Assembly (NCBI GenBank): GCA_019414205.1
Contig: DXML01000001.1
Location: forward strand, 1 to 64,000
Length of the DNA stretch: 64,000 nt
DNA from: Collinsella sp.
GTDB taxonomy: Bacteria > Actinomycetota > Coriobacteriia > Coriobacteriales > Coriobacteriaceae
Direction: 5' to 3'
Shown here: piece after piece, positions 43,223 through 52,625 of the stretch
Position numbering within the stretch: position 1 is the stretch's first letter
Layout: each line of letters opens with the position of its first letter
Translations under genes and position numbers: made by a program
The notes under the pieces: generated by a model
Database searches by the model: none
Told to the model about the DNA's origin: nothing
The model's input: the letters and a program-made list of their open reading frames with translations, nothing else

Positions 43223-44137
43223 CTAGTGATACAGCCCCGGCTGGTAGTGGTACTCGTTGCTCACATGCGGGCACAGCTGCCAAAAGGCAACAGCGCTTGC
43301 CGCGGCCACGTTGAGTGAATCGACCCCATGTGCCATCGGAATACGCACGGCGCGGTCGCAGCCTGCAATGGTCTTGGCGCCCAAGCCAGCACCCTCGGTG
43401 CCCATAAAGATTGCCAGGCGGTCAATCTCCTGGAGCGCGGGATCGTCCAGCGACACCGAATCATCCGTCAACGCCATAGCGGCACACGAAAAGCCGGCAT
43501 CGTGTAGCGCCGCCAGCCCATCATGCGGCCATACGCGCGCTTCGCTGCCAATGCGTGTCCAGGGCACCTGGAACACCGTGCCCATGCTCACGCGGGCCGA
43601 GCGACGGTACAGCGGATCGCAGCACGTAGGGCTCACCAAAATGCCATCGACGTTCAGCGCAGCCGCCGAGCGGAATATTGCGCCCACATTGGTATGGTCG
43701 ACAATGCCCTCGAGCACGCACACGCGCACCGGGCGCTCCCCCGCCGCATCGACGACGCCACCCAAGAACTCGGCTACCGGAATCTGACGTGGACGACGGA
43801 ATGCCGCGAGCGCACCGCGCGTCACATTGAAGCCCGTCAGCTGCTCCATAAGCTCCATGGAGGCAACGAACACAGGAACCGGACCCGCGCCCTCGCGCAC
43901 AATCAGGCGCTCAAACAGCGGCATCATCTGGTCGAGCCAGCGCTCGCCCAAAAGAAAGCTCACCGGCTGGTATCCGGCGCGAACCGCACGCTCGATGACC
44001 TTGGCACTCTCGGCGATAAAAATGCCCTTCTGCGGCTCCAGCACGCAGCGAAGCTCACGCTCGGTCAGTCGCACGTAGGCATCGAGCCGCTCGTCCTCGA
44101 GAGAATCGATTCGCAGCACCTCAACGGCATCAGTCAT
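43223..44137 (-). CDS. TrmH/SpoU-family RNA 2'-O-methyltransferase
   Basis: A 304-residue SPOUT methyltransferase. The N-terminal substrate-binding part includes FIAESAKVIERAVRAGYQP. The knotted C-terminal domain shows motif 1 VDHTNVGAIFRSAAALNVDG, motif 2 IFMGTEGAGLG and motif 3 RIPMAHGVDSLNVAAASAVAF. It probably methylates rRNA or tRNA ribose; the target is unresolved. Start at 44137 is the best match to family length; a longer frame to 44170 exists, and ribosome sites for both are weak. Confidence 0.88.
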   Translation of the reverse strand: MTDAVEVLRIDSLEDERLDAYVRLTERELRCVLEPQKGIFIAESAKVIERAVRAGYQPVSFLLGERWLDQMMPLFERLIVREGAGPVPVFVASMELMEQLTGFNVTRGALAAFRRPRQIPVAEFLGGVVDAAGERPVRVCVLEGIVDHTNVGAIFRSAAALNVDGILVSPTCCDPLYRRSARVSMGTVFQVPWTRIGSEARVWPHDGLAALHDAGFSCAAMALTDDSVSLDDPALQEIDRLAIFMGTEGAGLGAKTIAGCDRAVRIPMAHGVDSLNVAAASAVAFWQLCPHVSNEYHYQPGLYH

Positions 44138-44246
44138 AGCAGCCAGCCCGCACCCTTCTTTACAGCACATCTATACCAAACGAGGCGACGCTAAGCGCCG
44201 CCCCATGCATTCAAACAACCCGATGATACCGTTCACGCCAGACGAT

Positions 44247-44765
44247 TTACGCCTCAACGCGACGATACGTCACGAACTCATAATCGACACCCTCGTCTCC
44301 CTCGCCCGAGGCAATCGTGGCAACACCGTCACGCCGCGCAATCTCCCACGCGGGATCGGCATCCAAATCGGGAAAGTACGTATCCACGTCATGCACGCAA
44401 TGGTTATGCGTAACCTCGGCCTCCACGTAATACGGCAAAAACTGTCGATATACCTCGCCGCCGCCGATTACCCAGGCAACGGGTTCATCGGCAACCGCGG
44501 CAAGCGCCTCGTCGATACTATGCACCACGTCGACGCCCTCGGGAGCAAAGTCCTCATCGCGCGTGAGCACGATATTGCGGCGGTTCTTGAGCGGACGTCC
44601 GCCGGGAAAACTCAGCAGCGTCTTGCGTCCCATAATGACCGGGCAACCTTTGGTACACGCCACAAAATGGCGCATGTCGGCGCGATTGGACACGACCATG
44701 TCACCCTCGCACCCAATGCCCCAATCGTCACACACGGCAACAATGGCAGAAAGCTTACACCTCAT
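44247..44765 (-). CDS. folA: dihydrofolate reductase
   Basis: A 172-residue enzyme reducing dihydrofolate with NADPH. It has LSAIVAVCDDWGIG at the N terminus, the catalytic Asp in NRADMRHF, VIMGRKTLLSFPGGRPLKNRRNIVLTR and VIGGGEVYRQFLP. Start at 44765 has AGGTGA five bases upstream; an in-frame GTG at 44774 is an alternative. It follows thyA by only a few bases on the same strand, the classic thyA-folA pair that couples dTMP synthesis to folate recycling. Confidence 0.95.
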   Translation of the reverse strand: MRCKLSAIVAVCDDWGIGCEGDMVVSNRADMRHFVACTKGCPVIMGRKTLLSFPGGRPLKNRRNIVLTRDEDFAPEGVDVVHSIDEALAAVADEPVAWVIGGGEVYRQFLPYYVEAEVTHNHCVHDVDTYFPDLDADPAWEIARRDGVATIASGEGDEGVDYEFVTYRRVEA

Positions 44766-44774
44766 GCGCGTCAC

Positions 44775-45623
44775 CTACACCGCAATGGGGATGTTCTTGA
44801 CCTGAGGGCCGTGCTCATAGCCCTCGACGATCAGATCATCGGTCGTAAACGCATAGAAGTCATGCACATCGGGGTTGAGCGTTACCTTGGGCGCAGCAAA
44901 CTGCGGACGCTCAATAAGCTCGCGAACGATATCGACATGACGGTCGTAAATGTGGGCATCGGCAATCACATGCAGCAGCTCGCCAGCGATCATATCGACC
45001 GACTGCGCGACCATCATCAGCAAAATGGCGTACTGGCACACATTCCAGTTGTTCGCAGCCAAAATATCCTGGCTGCGCTGGTTGAGAATCATGTTGAGCG
45101 TCGGTTTATCATCCTGCGGACGCTGCGTCACGTTATACGTCACGCTGTAGGCACACGGATACAGGTGCATCTCGGACAGGTCGCTAAACACATAGGTGTT
45201 CGTCATAATGCGGCGGCTGTACGGCGTGTTCTTAAGGTCGTATAGCACGCGATCCATCTGGTCAAAGTCGCCCTCGGCATAATGGCTCTTCTGCCCAATC
45301 TGATACCCGTAGGCTTTGCCGATGGAGCCAGTCTCGTCGGCCCACTCGTCCCAAATATGGCTGTTGAGGTCATGCACGTTATTGGACTTCTTTTGATAGA
45401 TCCATAGGATCTCATCCATGGCAGATTTGAGGGCCGTACGACGCAAGGTAAGCGCCGGAAACTCCTCACGCAGGTCATAGCGTGCCGTGACACCAAAGTT
45501 TTTAATGGTATAGGCAGGGGTGCCATCCTCCCACACCGGGCGGACCTTTTGGCCCTCGGTGGTGGTGCCATGGTACAGAATATCGCGGCACATGGTTACA
45601 AACTGTTGATCAGCCTTGCTCAT
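44775..45623 (-). CDS. thyA: thymidylate synthase
   Basis: A 282-residue enzyme that methylates dUMP with methylene-tetrahydrofolate. The catalytic Cys is Cys157 in HLYPCAYSV, where most ThyA proteins have PPCH. QRSQDILAANNWNVCQYAI holds the Arg and Asn that bind dUMP, and IADAHIYDRHVD the dUMP-binding His-Tyr. It belongs to a divergent ThyA branch, as found in some Gram-positives. AGGAGGG precedes the ATG at 45623; a longer frame running to 46193 overlaps the opposite-strand DUF134 gene and is spurious. Confidence 0.93.
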   Translation of the reverse strand: MSKADQQFVTMCRDILYHGTTTEGQKVRPVWEDGTPAYTIKNFGVTARYDLREEFPALTLRRTALKSAMDEILWIYQKKSNNVHDLNSHIWDEWADETGSIGKAYGYQIGQKSHYAEGDFDQMDRVLYDLKNTPYSRRIMTNTYVFSDLSEMHLYPCAYSVTYNVTQRPQDDKPTLNMILNQRSQDILAANNWNVCQYAILLMMVAQSVDMIAGELLHVIADAHIYDRHVDIVRELIERPQFAAPKVTLNPDVHDFYAFTTDDLIVEGYEHGPQVKNIPIAV

Positions 45624-45706
45624 TGACCCTCCTGTCAGTCGCCTAAAAGCGAGATTCATTGTATCCCAGGCACATGCGGCCCCACAGCCCAAACATATGC
45701 CTTCAT

Positions 45707-45726
45707 TTTCTGGCATATGCCAGAAA
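45707..45726. promoter_or_regulatory. 20-bp palindromic operator upstream of the DUF134/NifX-like gene
   Basis: TTTCTGGCATATGCCAGAAA is a perfect 20-bp palindrome just upstream of the -35 box of the DUF134 gene. A third, partial copy (ACATATGCC) lies at about 45693-45701. The pattern TGGCATATGCCA is the likely recognition core. Confidence 0.7.
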
Positions 45727-45730
45727 TTCC

Positions 45731-45758
45731 TTGCGTAAATCTGCGCGTTCGCTATTCT
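45731..45758 (+). promoter_or_regulatory. promoter of the DUF134/NifX-like gene
   Basis: TTGCGT (45731-45736) and TATTCT (45753-45758) are 16 bp apart. The promoter is bracketed by two copies of the TGGCATATGCCA-type operator, a layout expected for autoregulation. Confidence 0.6.
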
Positions 45759-45763
45759 ATTGT

Positions 45764-45775
45764 TGGCATATGTCA
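45764..45775. promoter_or_regulatory. second operator copy, over the transcription start
   Basis: TGGCATATGTCA differs from the core of the upstream palindrome by one base. It lies 6-17 bases after the -10 box, where a bound repressor would block initiation. Confidence 0.6.
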
Positions 45776-45789
45776 GATAAGGAGCATGT

Positions 45790-46560
45790 ATGGCGGGAAG
45801 ACGTGAGAAATTGCGCCGTGTTGGGATTATCCCCGAATACCGCGGCTTTACCCCTGACGGCCTAGCCAGCGGAGACGCCATCGACATGACGGTCGACGAA
45901 CTCGAGGCGCTGCGCCTGTGCGACCTGGAAGGCCTTAACCAAGAGGCAGTCGCAAAGCAGATGGGTATCGCGCGCGCCACGGTGGCGGCTATTTGCAGCC
46001 GCGCGCATCGCAAGGTGGCAAACGCGTTGGTCAATGGTCGGGCGCTCATCATCGAAGGCGGCAATATCGCGTACTCCCCCATCACCGCAACGACGGCCGC
46101 ATGGCCAGCAAAGGAGATCGACACCATGAGGGTGGCAACCACGTACGACAATGGCAACATCTTTATGCACTTTGGCCGCAGCGAGCAATTCAAGATCTAC
46201 GACATTCAGGACGGCAAGGTACTCAACGAGCAGGTCGTGGGCACCGGCGGCACCGGCCACGGTGCCCTTGCGGGCCTGCTCGCCAACGGCGGCGTGGACA
46301 CGCTCATCTGCGGCGGCATCGGCGGCGGCGCTATCAACGCGCTTGCCCAAGCCGGCATCACGGTATACGCAGGTGCCCAGGGCAGCTGCGACGCTTGCGT
46401 CGAGGCCCTCATTGCCGGCACGCTCGCGCAGACCGGCGAGGCCACCTGCGACTGCCATGGCCACGGCCACGACCACGAGCACATCCATGAGCACGGCGGA
46501 TCCTGCGGTTGCCACGGCCATCACGAGAACGAGGGTCACGAGGGCTGCAGCTGCCACTAA
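45790..46560 (+). CDS. DUF134 HTH / NifX-like fusion with His-Cys-rich tail, probable metal-linked regulator
   Basis: A 256-residue three-part protein. Residues 1-90 are a DUF134-type DNA-binding domain with MTVDELEALRLCDLEGLNQEAVAKQMGIARATV and KVANALVNGRALIIEGG. Residues 112-215 match the dinitrogenase iron-molybdenum cofactor (NifX/NafY) domain: VATTYDNGNIFMHFGRSEQFKIYDI, GTGGTGHGALAGLLANGGVDTLICGGIGGGA and GAQGSCDACVEAL. The tail 219-256 is dominated by His and Cys (HGHGHDHEHIHEHG, SCGCHGHH, GCSCH), a likely metal-binding segment. AAGGAG precedes the ATG. Palindromic operators around its promoter suggest that it represses itself in response to a metal or cofactor state. Confidence 0.85.
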   Translation: MAGRREKLRRVGIIPEYRGFTPDGLASGDAIDMTVDELEALRLCDLEGLNQEAVAKQMGIARATVAAICSRAHRKVANALVNGRALIIEGGNIAYSPITATTAAWPAKEIDTMRVATTYDNGNIFMHFGRSEQFKIYDIQDGKVLNEQVVGTGGTGHGALAGLLANGGVDTLICGGIGGGAINALAQAGITVYAGAQGSCDACVEALIAGTLAQTGEATCDCHGHGHDHEHIHEHGGSCGCHGHHENEGHEGCSCH

Positions 46561-46615
46561 CAGCAGGCAAACGATGCCATCACGCGTCTGCTCACACAAC
46601 ATATAACGCACCAAC

Positions 46616-46655
46616 GGCGAAGGCCGCCTGGAATACCATCCAGGCGGCCTTCGCC
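46616..46655. terminator. bidirectional hairpin between the DUF134 gene and ffh
   Basis: GGCGAAGGCCGCCTGG and CCAGGCGGCCTTCGCC form a perfect 16-bp stem around AATACCAT, between convergent genes. There is no T-run, so the strength is uncertain, but placement supports a shared terminator. Confidence 0.7.
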
Positions 46656-46675
46656 ATACACGACTCTACCAGTCG

Positions 46676-48151
46676 CTACTTTTTATTGCGCATCTGCGCT
46701 TCCATCTGGCGCAGCAGGTCCATATCGGACTTAGGACCACCCGTTCCCAGGCCGCCCATGCCGCCCAAGCCCATGGCATCCAGACCGGGAATATTGGGCA
46801 TGCGCATCTTTTTGCCCTTCTTACCCTTTTTGCCCTTCTTGCCACCAGCCTGTGCCTGATTGGCCATCGTGCGCATGCGGCCCATCATCTTATTCATCTC
46901 GCCCCACTGCTTCATAAGGCTGTTGACCTCGGTGGGGGTTACGCCGGCGCCCTTGGCAATGCGGGCGCGGCGCTGGCCGTTGATGATGGAGGGACGCAGG
47001 CGCTCCTCCTTGGTCATCGACATGATGATGGCCTCGTTCTTGTCGAAGATGCCCTCGTCCAGGTTGCCGCCCATCTGGTTGAGCGCGCGCTGGCCACCGG
47101 GGAGCATGCCCAGGATACCCTTCATGCCGCCCATCTTTTTGACGGCTTTCATCTGGTCGAGCATGTCGTTCATGGTAAAGCCCTCGCGCAGCATGCGCTC
47201 GGCGGCCTCGAGCTGTTCGGCATCGGCGGCCTCCTGGGCCTTCTCGATGATGCCGACAACGTCGCCCATGCCCAAGATTCGCTTGGCCATGCGATCGGGA
47301 TAGAACGGCTCAAGCGAATCGGGTTTCTCGCCCATGCTCACAAACTTGATGGGCTTGCCGGTCACCTGACGCACCGAAAGCGCGCCACCGCCACGGGCAT
47401 CGCCATCGAGCTTGGAGATAATAACGCCGTCGAAGTCGGTGCGCTCGGCAAACGTCGAGACCACGTTGACGATATCCTGGCCGGTCATGGCGTCGACGAC
47501 CATCAGCACCTGGTCGGGCTTGACGGCCTTCTTGATGTCGACGGCCTCCTGCATCATCTGCTCGTCGATCTGAAGACGTCCGGCGGTATCGACGATGACC
47601 ACGTCACGCAGGTGGTCGACGGCCTCCTGGATGGCGCCCTTGGCGATGTCGACCGGGTGCTCGCCGTCACCGCGGAAGACCGGCACGCCGATCTCGCCAC
47701 CGAGCGTGGCAAGCTGGTCGGCAGCAGCGGGACGGTAGACGTCGCACGCGGCGAGCAGCGGCGAGCGGCCCTGCTTCTTGAGCAGGTAGGCAAGCTTTAC
47801 GGCAGCCGTGGTCTTACCGGAGCCCTGCAGGCCCACGAGCATGATGACATTAGGAATGCGGTTACTAAAAACGAGCTTGCTCTCGGTGGAGCCGAGCATC
47901 TCGGTGAGCTCGTCGAGCACGATCTTGACGACGTTTTGCGCCGGCGACAGCGACTCCATGACCTCGGCGGTCATGCAGCGCTCCTTGGTCTTAGCAACGA
48001 ACTCCTTGACGACCTTAAAGTTAACGTCGGCCTCGAGCAGCGCCATGCGAATGTCGCGCATGGCCGAGGTGATATCGGCCTCGGTCAGCTTACCCTTGCC
48101 GCGCAGGCGGTCAAATGTGTCGTTGAGGCGATCGCTCAGAGAATCAAACAC
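46676..48151 (-). CDS. ffh: signal recognition particle protein Ffh
   Basis: A 491-residue GTPase that binds signal sequences and SRP RNA for cotranslational membrane targeting. The N domain is at 1-90. The G domain has GLQGSGKTTAAVKLA, AACDVYRPAA, VIVDTAGRLQID, ISKLDGDARGGGALS and KFVSMGEKPDSLEPF. The Met-rich M domain contains MLDQMKAVKKMGGMKGILGMLPG, and a Lys- then Gly/Met-rich tail ends it. Together with ftsY upstream, 10 bases away, it completes the SRP pathway pair. Confidence 0.97.
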   Translation of the reverse strand: MFDSLSDRLNDTFDRLRGKGKLTEADITSAMRDIRMALLEADVNFKVVKEFVAKTKERCMTAEVMESLSPAQNVVKIVLDELTEMLGSTESKLVFSNRIPNVIMLVGLQGSGKTTAAVKLAYLLKKQGRSPLLAACDVYRPAAADQLATLGGEIGVPVFRGDGEHPVDIAKGAIQEAVDHLRDVVIVDTAGRLQIDEQMMQEAVDIKKAVKPDQVLMVVDAMTGQDIVNVVSTFAERTDFDGVIISKLDGDARGGGALSVRQVTGKPIKFVSMGEKPDSLEPFYPDRMAKRILGMGDVVGIIEKAQEAADAEQLEAAERMLREGFTMNDMLDQMKAVKKMGGMKGILGMLPGGQRALNQMGGNLDEGIFDKNEAIIMSMTKEERLRPSIINGQRRARIAKGAGVTPTEVNSLMKQWGEMNKMMGRMRTMANQAQAGGKKGKKGKKGKKMRMPNIPGLDAMGLGGMGGLGTGGPKSDMDLLRQMEAQMRNKK

Positions 48152-48161
48152 TGGTTACTCC

Positions 48162-49079
48162 TTAATTGGACTCGCCCACCAGGGCGCGGCAGAAATCTTT
48201 GGCATTGAACTCCTGCAGGTCATCGACCTGCTCGCCCACGCCAATGCGCAGGATCGGGAGCTTGAGCTTCTCAGCCACGGCCATGGCGATACCGCCTTTT
48301 GCCGTGCCGTCGAGCTTGGTCATGATAATACCGTCCAGGCCCAGCGCCTCGTTAAACTCGAGCGCCTGGTTCAGACCGTTCTGGCCGGTGGCGGCATCGA
48401 TCACGAGCACGACCGAGACGGGCATGGGGCCGGCGACCATATTGGCGGCGCGCTTACGCGTCACGTTAACCACCTTGGCAAGCTCGCGCATGAGTTCGGG
48501 GCTTGTGTGCAGACGACCGGCGGTGTCGATCAGCACCAGGTCGCTGCCGCGCTTATCGGCCTCATCGAGCACGTCGTAGCACACGCTCGCCGGGTCGGAA
48601 CCGCGATCGCGCTTGATGACGGGGACGCCGGCGCGCTGACCCCACACATCGAGCTGCTCGATGGCGGCGGCGCGGAAGGTATCGGCAGAACCGATCACCA
48701 CGTTCTTGCCGCGGGCAGCCATGGCGCTCGCAATCTTGCCGACCGTTGTGGTCTTGCCGGCGCCGTTGATGCCCACAAACAGCACGCAGCTCGGCGTATC
48801 GGAAAACGGATCACGCTCAACAGGCACAAAATGGCCCTCGAGCTGCTCAGCCAGAGCGCGGCGAAGCTGCGGGGCGGTCTTAAGGTTCTTCTTGGCAGCA
48901 GCATCGCGCAGGTCATCGGAGACCTGAATAGCGACCTCGGCACCCATGTCACCCATGACGAGGGTGTCCTCAAGGTCCTCCCAAAAGTCCTCGTCGACCT
49001 CGCCGCCAAAGTAGAAGACCTCGTTGAGGGCCTCGCGGCTGCGCTCAAGTCCGCGCGAGAGAGCGTCAAAGAATCCCAT
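48162..49079 (-). CDS. ftsY: signal recognition particle receptor FtsY
   Basis: A 305-residue SRP receptor GTPase: LFVGINGAGKTTTVGKIAS, SADTFRAAAIEQLDVW, VLIDTAGRLHTSPELM, MTKLDGTAKGGIAMAV and ILRIGVGEQVDDLQEF. It lacks the long acidic A domain of E. coli FtsY, as in many Gram-positives. Its ATG overlaps the smc stop as TAATG, so it is coupled to smc, an arrangement found in many Gram-positive bacteria. Confidence 0.97.
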   Translation of the reverse strand: MGFFDALSRGLERSREALNEVFYFGGEVDEDFWEDLEDTLVMGDMGAEVAIQVSDDLRDAAAKKNLKTAPQLRRALAEQLEGHFVPVERDPFSDTPSCVLFVGINGAGKTTTVGKIASAMAARGKNVVIGSADTFRAAAIEQLDVWGQRAGVPVIKRDRGSDPASVCYDVLDEADKRGSDLVLIDTAGRLHTSPELMRELAKVVNVTRKRAANMVAGPMPVSVVLVIDAATGQNGLNQALEFNEALGLDGIIMTKLDGTAKGGIAMAVAEKLKLPILRIGVGEQVDDLQEFNAKDFCRALVGESN

Positions 49080-52000
49080 TATGCATTCACGACCTTTCCG
49101 GTTTCGCGATCGAGTTTTTGCGAGACGACGCGGCTGACGCCGTCGGCTTGCATCGAGACGCCGTAGAGAACGTCAGCGTCCTCCATAGTACGGCGCTGAT
49201 GCGAGATAACCAAGAGCTGCGTATCGGAACGCAACACGTCGAGCGCACCGATGAGCTTGGACAGGTTAGCGTCATCGAGCGCCGCCTCGACCTCGTCCAG
49301 CACATAGAACGGCACCGTGCGCGTGCGATACACGGCAAAGAGCAGGGCGAGCGCCGTCAGGCTCTTCTCGCCACCCGACATGAGCATCATCTTGGTGATG
49401 CGCTTGCCGCGCGGCTGCGCCACGACCTCGATACCCGTCTCGGCCGGATGCTCGGGATCGGTCATCTCCAGATGAGCCTGGCCACCCGGGAACAGCATAG
49501 CGAAGATCTCGCGGAAGTTCGCGTCGACCTTCTCAAACGTCACCAGAAACGCCTTGCGCATCTTGCGATCAATAGCCACCGTGATCTTGGTGAGCGCCTT
49601 ACGCGCGCTCTCCAGATCGGCCAGCTGCTCCTCGATGTAGTCAGCGCGGCGCTTGAGCTGCTCGTACTCCTCCATGGCAACTTGGTTCACGGGACCAAGG
49701 TTGTTGATCTGGCGCACAAGCTGGTTGAGCTCGCGCTCGGCGGCATCGCGGTCCGTGGGCGCAGGAAGCATAAGCGCTTCCTCGAGTACCGTGTTGCCAT
49801 CGGCGGTAATGGCCTTAATGGCGGCCTCTACCTGCACCTCGAGCTTGCCACGTGCGACCTTGAACTCGTTTTGCGTGGCAGTGGCGGTATCGACCCGCTC
49901 CTTAGCGCGGGCAACCTCGGCCTTGGCATCCTCGATGGTCTTCTTGAGCGAAGCGGAGTCCGCCTCTTCCAGAGAGGCCTGGTCACGCAGGCGCGCTGCC
50001 CAATCCGATGCGCGTTCCAACAGGGCAGAATAGCGTTCGTGCATGGGGTCGACGCGCAGGCGCAGCAGCTCGAGCGAGCGCGAAGCCTGGCGTGTTCCGC
50101 GGATACGACGGTCGATGCCCTCAAGACGATGCTCAAGGTCGGGCACGCGGCCCTTCAGCGAACGCAGGCGCTCGCTCGTCTGGGCCAGGCGCACCTTGGC
50201 ATCGGCGAGCTTACCGGCGGCCTCGGAATCGTCACGGCGAACGCGATCGAGCTCATCGTTGGCCTCGGCAATCTGGAGACCCAGGTCGCTTGCCTGTGCA
50301 CGCGCCTCGTCACGCGAACGGGTGAGCTCGTCAACGCGCGGGCGCGCAGCGCGAACGGTCTCGGAGGCCTGCTCGCGGCGCTTGGAGATGCGCACGCGCT
50401 CGACCTCGGCATTGTTGGCGCTTTGCTCCAAGCGGCCGATCTCGGAGAGCAGCGAGCGGCGCTCGCCCTCAAGACGGGCGATCTCACCGGCGGCATCGCC
50501 CTCGGCGGCACGTGCCTCCTCGACGGCGGCGTTGGCCTCAACGACTTGGTCCGAAGCATGCTCAAAGATGGCAGCCAAATCGGGTTCCAGGCCCTCGAGC
50601 TCACGGATGCGGCGCTTGCGCTCCAAGGCACCCGAAGCCTCGCCGGCATCGAGCCCCACGCGCACCAGACCACCACAGCTCACGCGGGCGCCATCGGGAG
50701 TCACGTAGGTCACACCGTCAATGACAGGGGCAGCCAACGCGGCAGCCAAGTCATCGACCACGTAATAGCCGCCGAGAAGGGCCTCGACAACCGGGCCATA
50801 ACCGGAGCGCACGGACAGACGATCGACCAGACGCGTACCGGCAGCGCCATTGGCAGCAGCACCACCGCTCACGCCGCGCGCCATCAGCAGTGCCTCACCC
50901 GAGGCCTTCTTCTGGTCCAGGGCCGCGCGACCGGCGCGCTCGAGTGCGGCAGCGTTATCGAACAGCAGGGCATCGATATCACCTGCGAGCAGCTGCTCAA
51001 CCAGACCCTCGAGCTCACGCGGTGCCTCGAGCACATCGCCCAGACGGCCCGAAACATCGTCGCCCAGCGCGCCCACCAGACGGCTCACCAGCGGCGAGCT
51101 GTCTGCCATGCGGGCATCGAGCTTCTTTTGGCTGGCAAGCTCCGAGCGAACCTCGGACAGCTTGTTGCGCGCTTCGCTCTCGCGATTACGCAGGTCCTTG
51201 AGGGCAGCGCGTGCCGTCTCGGTGGCCTCGCGCGCATCGTTCTGGGCCTGACGAGCCGCCTCAAGGGCACTCTCAAGCTCCTCAGCACGGTCGCGACGGC
51301 TCTCGAGCGAGGCCGTGACCTCCTCGAGCTGTTCATCGATCTGCTCCAGGCGCGAGGCGTACATGTTGTCCTCGACCTCGGCATTGCTCAGCGAGTCCTT
51401 CACCTTGGCGAGTTCGAGCGCCGCGTTATCGGCCGCACGCTGCACATCGCGTTGCTCACGCGTAAACTGCGAAATCTGATTGTCGAGCGCCACGCGCCGC
51501 TCGTGGAGCTGAGCGGCGGCAGGACCAGCGGCGTCAACGTCCTCCTGGGCCTGCATGTGCGCGCCGGTCACTTCCTCAAGCTGTGCACGCGCGTCCTCGA
51601 GCTCCTCGACCACGCGACGACGCTGATGCTCGGAGCTCGAGATCTGGCCACGCATGTCGGACAGGCGCGACACCATGTTGTGGCCCTTTTCCTCGAGCAG
51701 GCGCATATCGGAGTTAATGCGGCCGACCACGTCTTGCATATGGCGGCGCTGCTCGCCCAGGTCGCCCACAAACAGGCCCTTTTCCTCGAGCATAACCTGG
51801 AGCTTCTCGAGCTCGCGCTCCTTTTCGCCCATGCGGTACTGCGCAAGCTCCAGCTCGGCGGCGCCTTCCTTGGAGCGGCTCTCCAAGTCGTTCCACTGCG
51901 ACTGCAGCGAACGAAGCTCGTCGACGGCCAGCATCTGCGTAAGTTCGTTCGCGCGCGAGGACAGCTCTTTGTACTTGCGCGCGCGATCGACCTGACGCTC

Positions 52001-52615
52001 CAGCGGCCGCAGCTGACGGGCGATTTCCTTATTGATGTCGCGGGCACGCGTCAGGTGCTCGTCCATCGATTTAATCTTTTTGAGCGCACGCTCCTTGCGG
52101 CGTTTGTGCTTGGAGATGCCGGCGGCCTCCTCGATGAGGGCACGGCGCTCCTCGGGGCGGCTCTGCAAAATGGCGTCGAGCTTGCCCTGGCTGATGATGG
52201 AATGCGTATCCTTACCCAGGCCCGAATCGTGCAGGATGTCCTGAATGTCCATCAGGCGGCACGGACTCGAGTTGATGAGGTACTCGCTTTCGCCCGAACG
52301 ATACATACGACGGGTGATGGCGACCTCGTCAAAGTCGACGGGCAGCATATGGTCCGAGTTATCGAGCACCAGCGTGACCTCGGCGACACCCACCGGCTTG
52401 CGTGCCGACGAGCCCGAGAAGATGACGTCCTCCATGGCCTGGCCGCGCAGCTGCTTGGCGCTCTGCTCGCCCAGGACCCACAGAATCGAGTCAGAGATGT
52501 TCGATTTTCCCGAGCCGTTGGGACCGACGATGACGGTCAGGCCCGGCTCAAATGACATATGGGCGCGGTCGGCAAACGACTTGAACCCTTTGAGCGTGAG
52601 GGACTTGAGATACAC
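49079..52615 (-). CDS. smc: chromosome segregation protein SMC
   Basis: An 1178-residue condensin ATPase. The N-terminal head has LKGFKSFADR and Walker A VGPNGSGKSNI. Coiled-coil arms lie at about 165-500 and 670-1010. The hinge at about 510-660 includes SRLVGALGDDVSG and the Gly-rich conserved hinge residues. The C-terminal head has the signature MLMSGGEKSLTALALLFA and Walker B FYVLDEVEAALDD. Length matches Gram-positive SMC. It lies between rnc and ftsY with short gaps. Confidence 0.97.
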   Translation of the reverse strand: MYLKSLTLKGFKSFADRAHMSFEPGLTVIVGPNGSGKSNISDSILWVLGEQSAKQLRGQAMEDVIFSGSSARKPVGVAEVTLVLDNSDHMLPVDFDEVAITRRMYRSGESEYLINSSPCRLMDIQDILHDSGLGKDTHSIISQGKLDAILQSRPEERRALIEEAAGISKHKRRKERALKKIKSMDEHLTRARDINKEIARQLRPLERQVDRARKYKELSSRANELTQMLAVDELRSLQSQWNDLESRSKEGAAELELAQYRMGEKERELEKLQVMLEEKGLFVGDLGEQRRHMQDVVGRINSDMRLLEEKGHNMVSRLSDMRGQISSSEHQRRRVVEELEDARAQLEEVTGAHMQAQEDVDAAGPAAAQLHERRVALDNQISQFTREQRDVQRAADNAALELAKVKDSLSNAEVEDNMYASRLEQIDEQLEEVTASLESRRDRAEELESALEAARQAQNDAREATETARAALKDLRNRESEARNKLSEVRSELASQKKLDARMADSSPLVSRLVGALGDDVSGRLGDVLEAPRELEGLVEQLLAGDIDALLFDNAAALERAGRAALDQKKASGEALLMARGVSGGAAANGAAGTRLVDRLSVRSGYGPVVEALLGGYYVVDDLAAALAAPVIDGVTYVTPDGARVSCGGLVRVGLDAGEASGALERKRRIRELEGLEPDLAAIFEHASDQVVEANAAVEEARAAEGDAAGEIARLEGERRSLLSEIGRLEQSANNAEVERVRISKRREQASETVRAARPRVDELTRSRDEARAQASDLGLQIAEANDELDRVRRDDSEAAGKLADAKVRLAQTSERLRSLKGRVPDLEHRLEGIDRRIRGTRQASRSLELLRLRVDPMHERYSALLERASDWAARLRDQASLEEADSASLKKTIEDAKAEVARAKERVDTATATQNEFKVARGKLEVQVEAAIKAITADGNTVLEEALMLPAPTDRDAAERELNQLVRQINNLGPVNQVAMEEYEQLKRRADYIEEQLADLESARKALTKITVAIDRKMRKAFLVTFEKVDANFREIFAMLFPGGQAHLEMTDPEHPAETGIEVVAQPRGKRITKMMLMSGGEKSLTALALLFAVYRTRTVPFYVLDEVEAALDDANLSKLIGALDVLRSDTQLLVISHQRRTMEDADVLYGVSMQADGVSRVVSQKLDRETGKVVNA

Positions 52616-52625
52616 GGTTCCTCGC

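Noticed and set aside
45624..46193. Extended N terminus for thymidylate synthase up to 46193
   Set aside because: The extension overlaps the DUF134 gene and its operators on the other strand, and a strong AGGAGGG site precedes the internal start at 45623.
49118..52555. 1145-codon open frame on the plus strand opposite smc
   Set aside because: It mirrors a real gene in GC-rich DNA with strong third-position bias. The translation has no recognisable domain and the smc reading on the other strand has all expected motifs.
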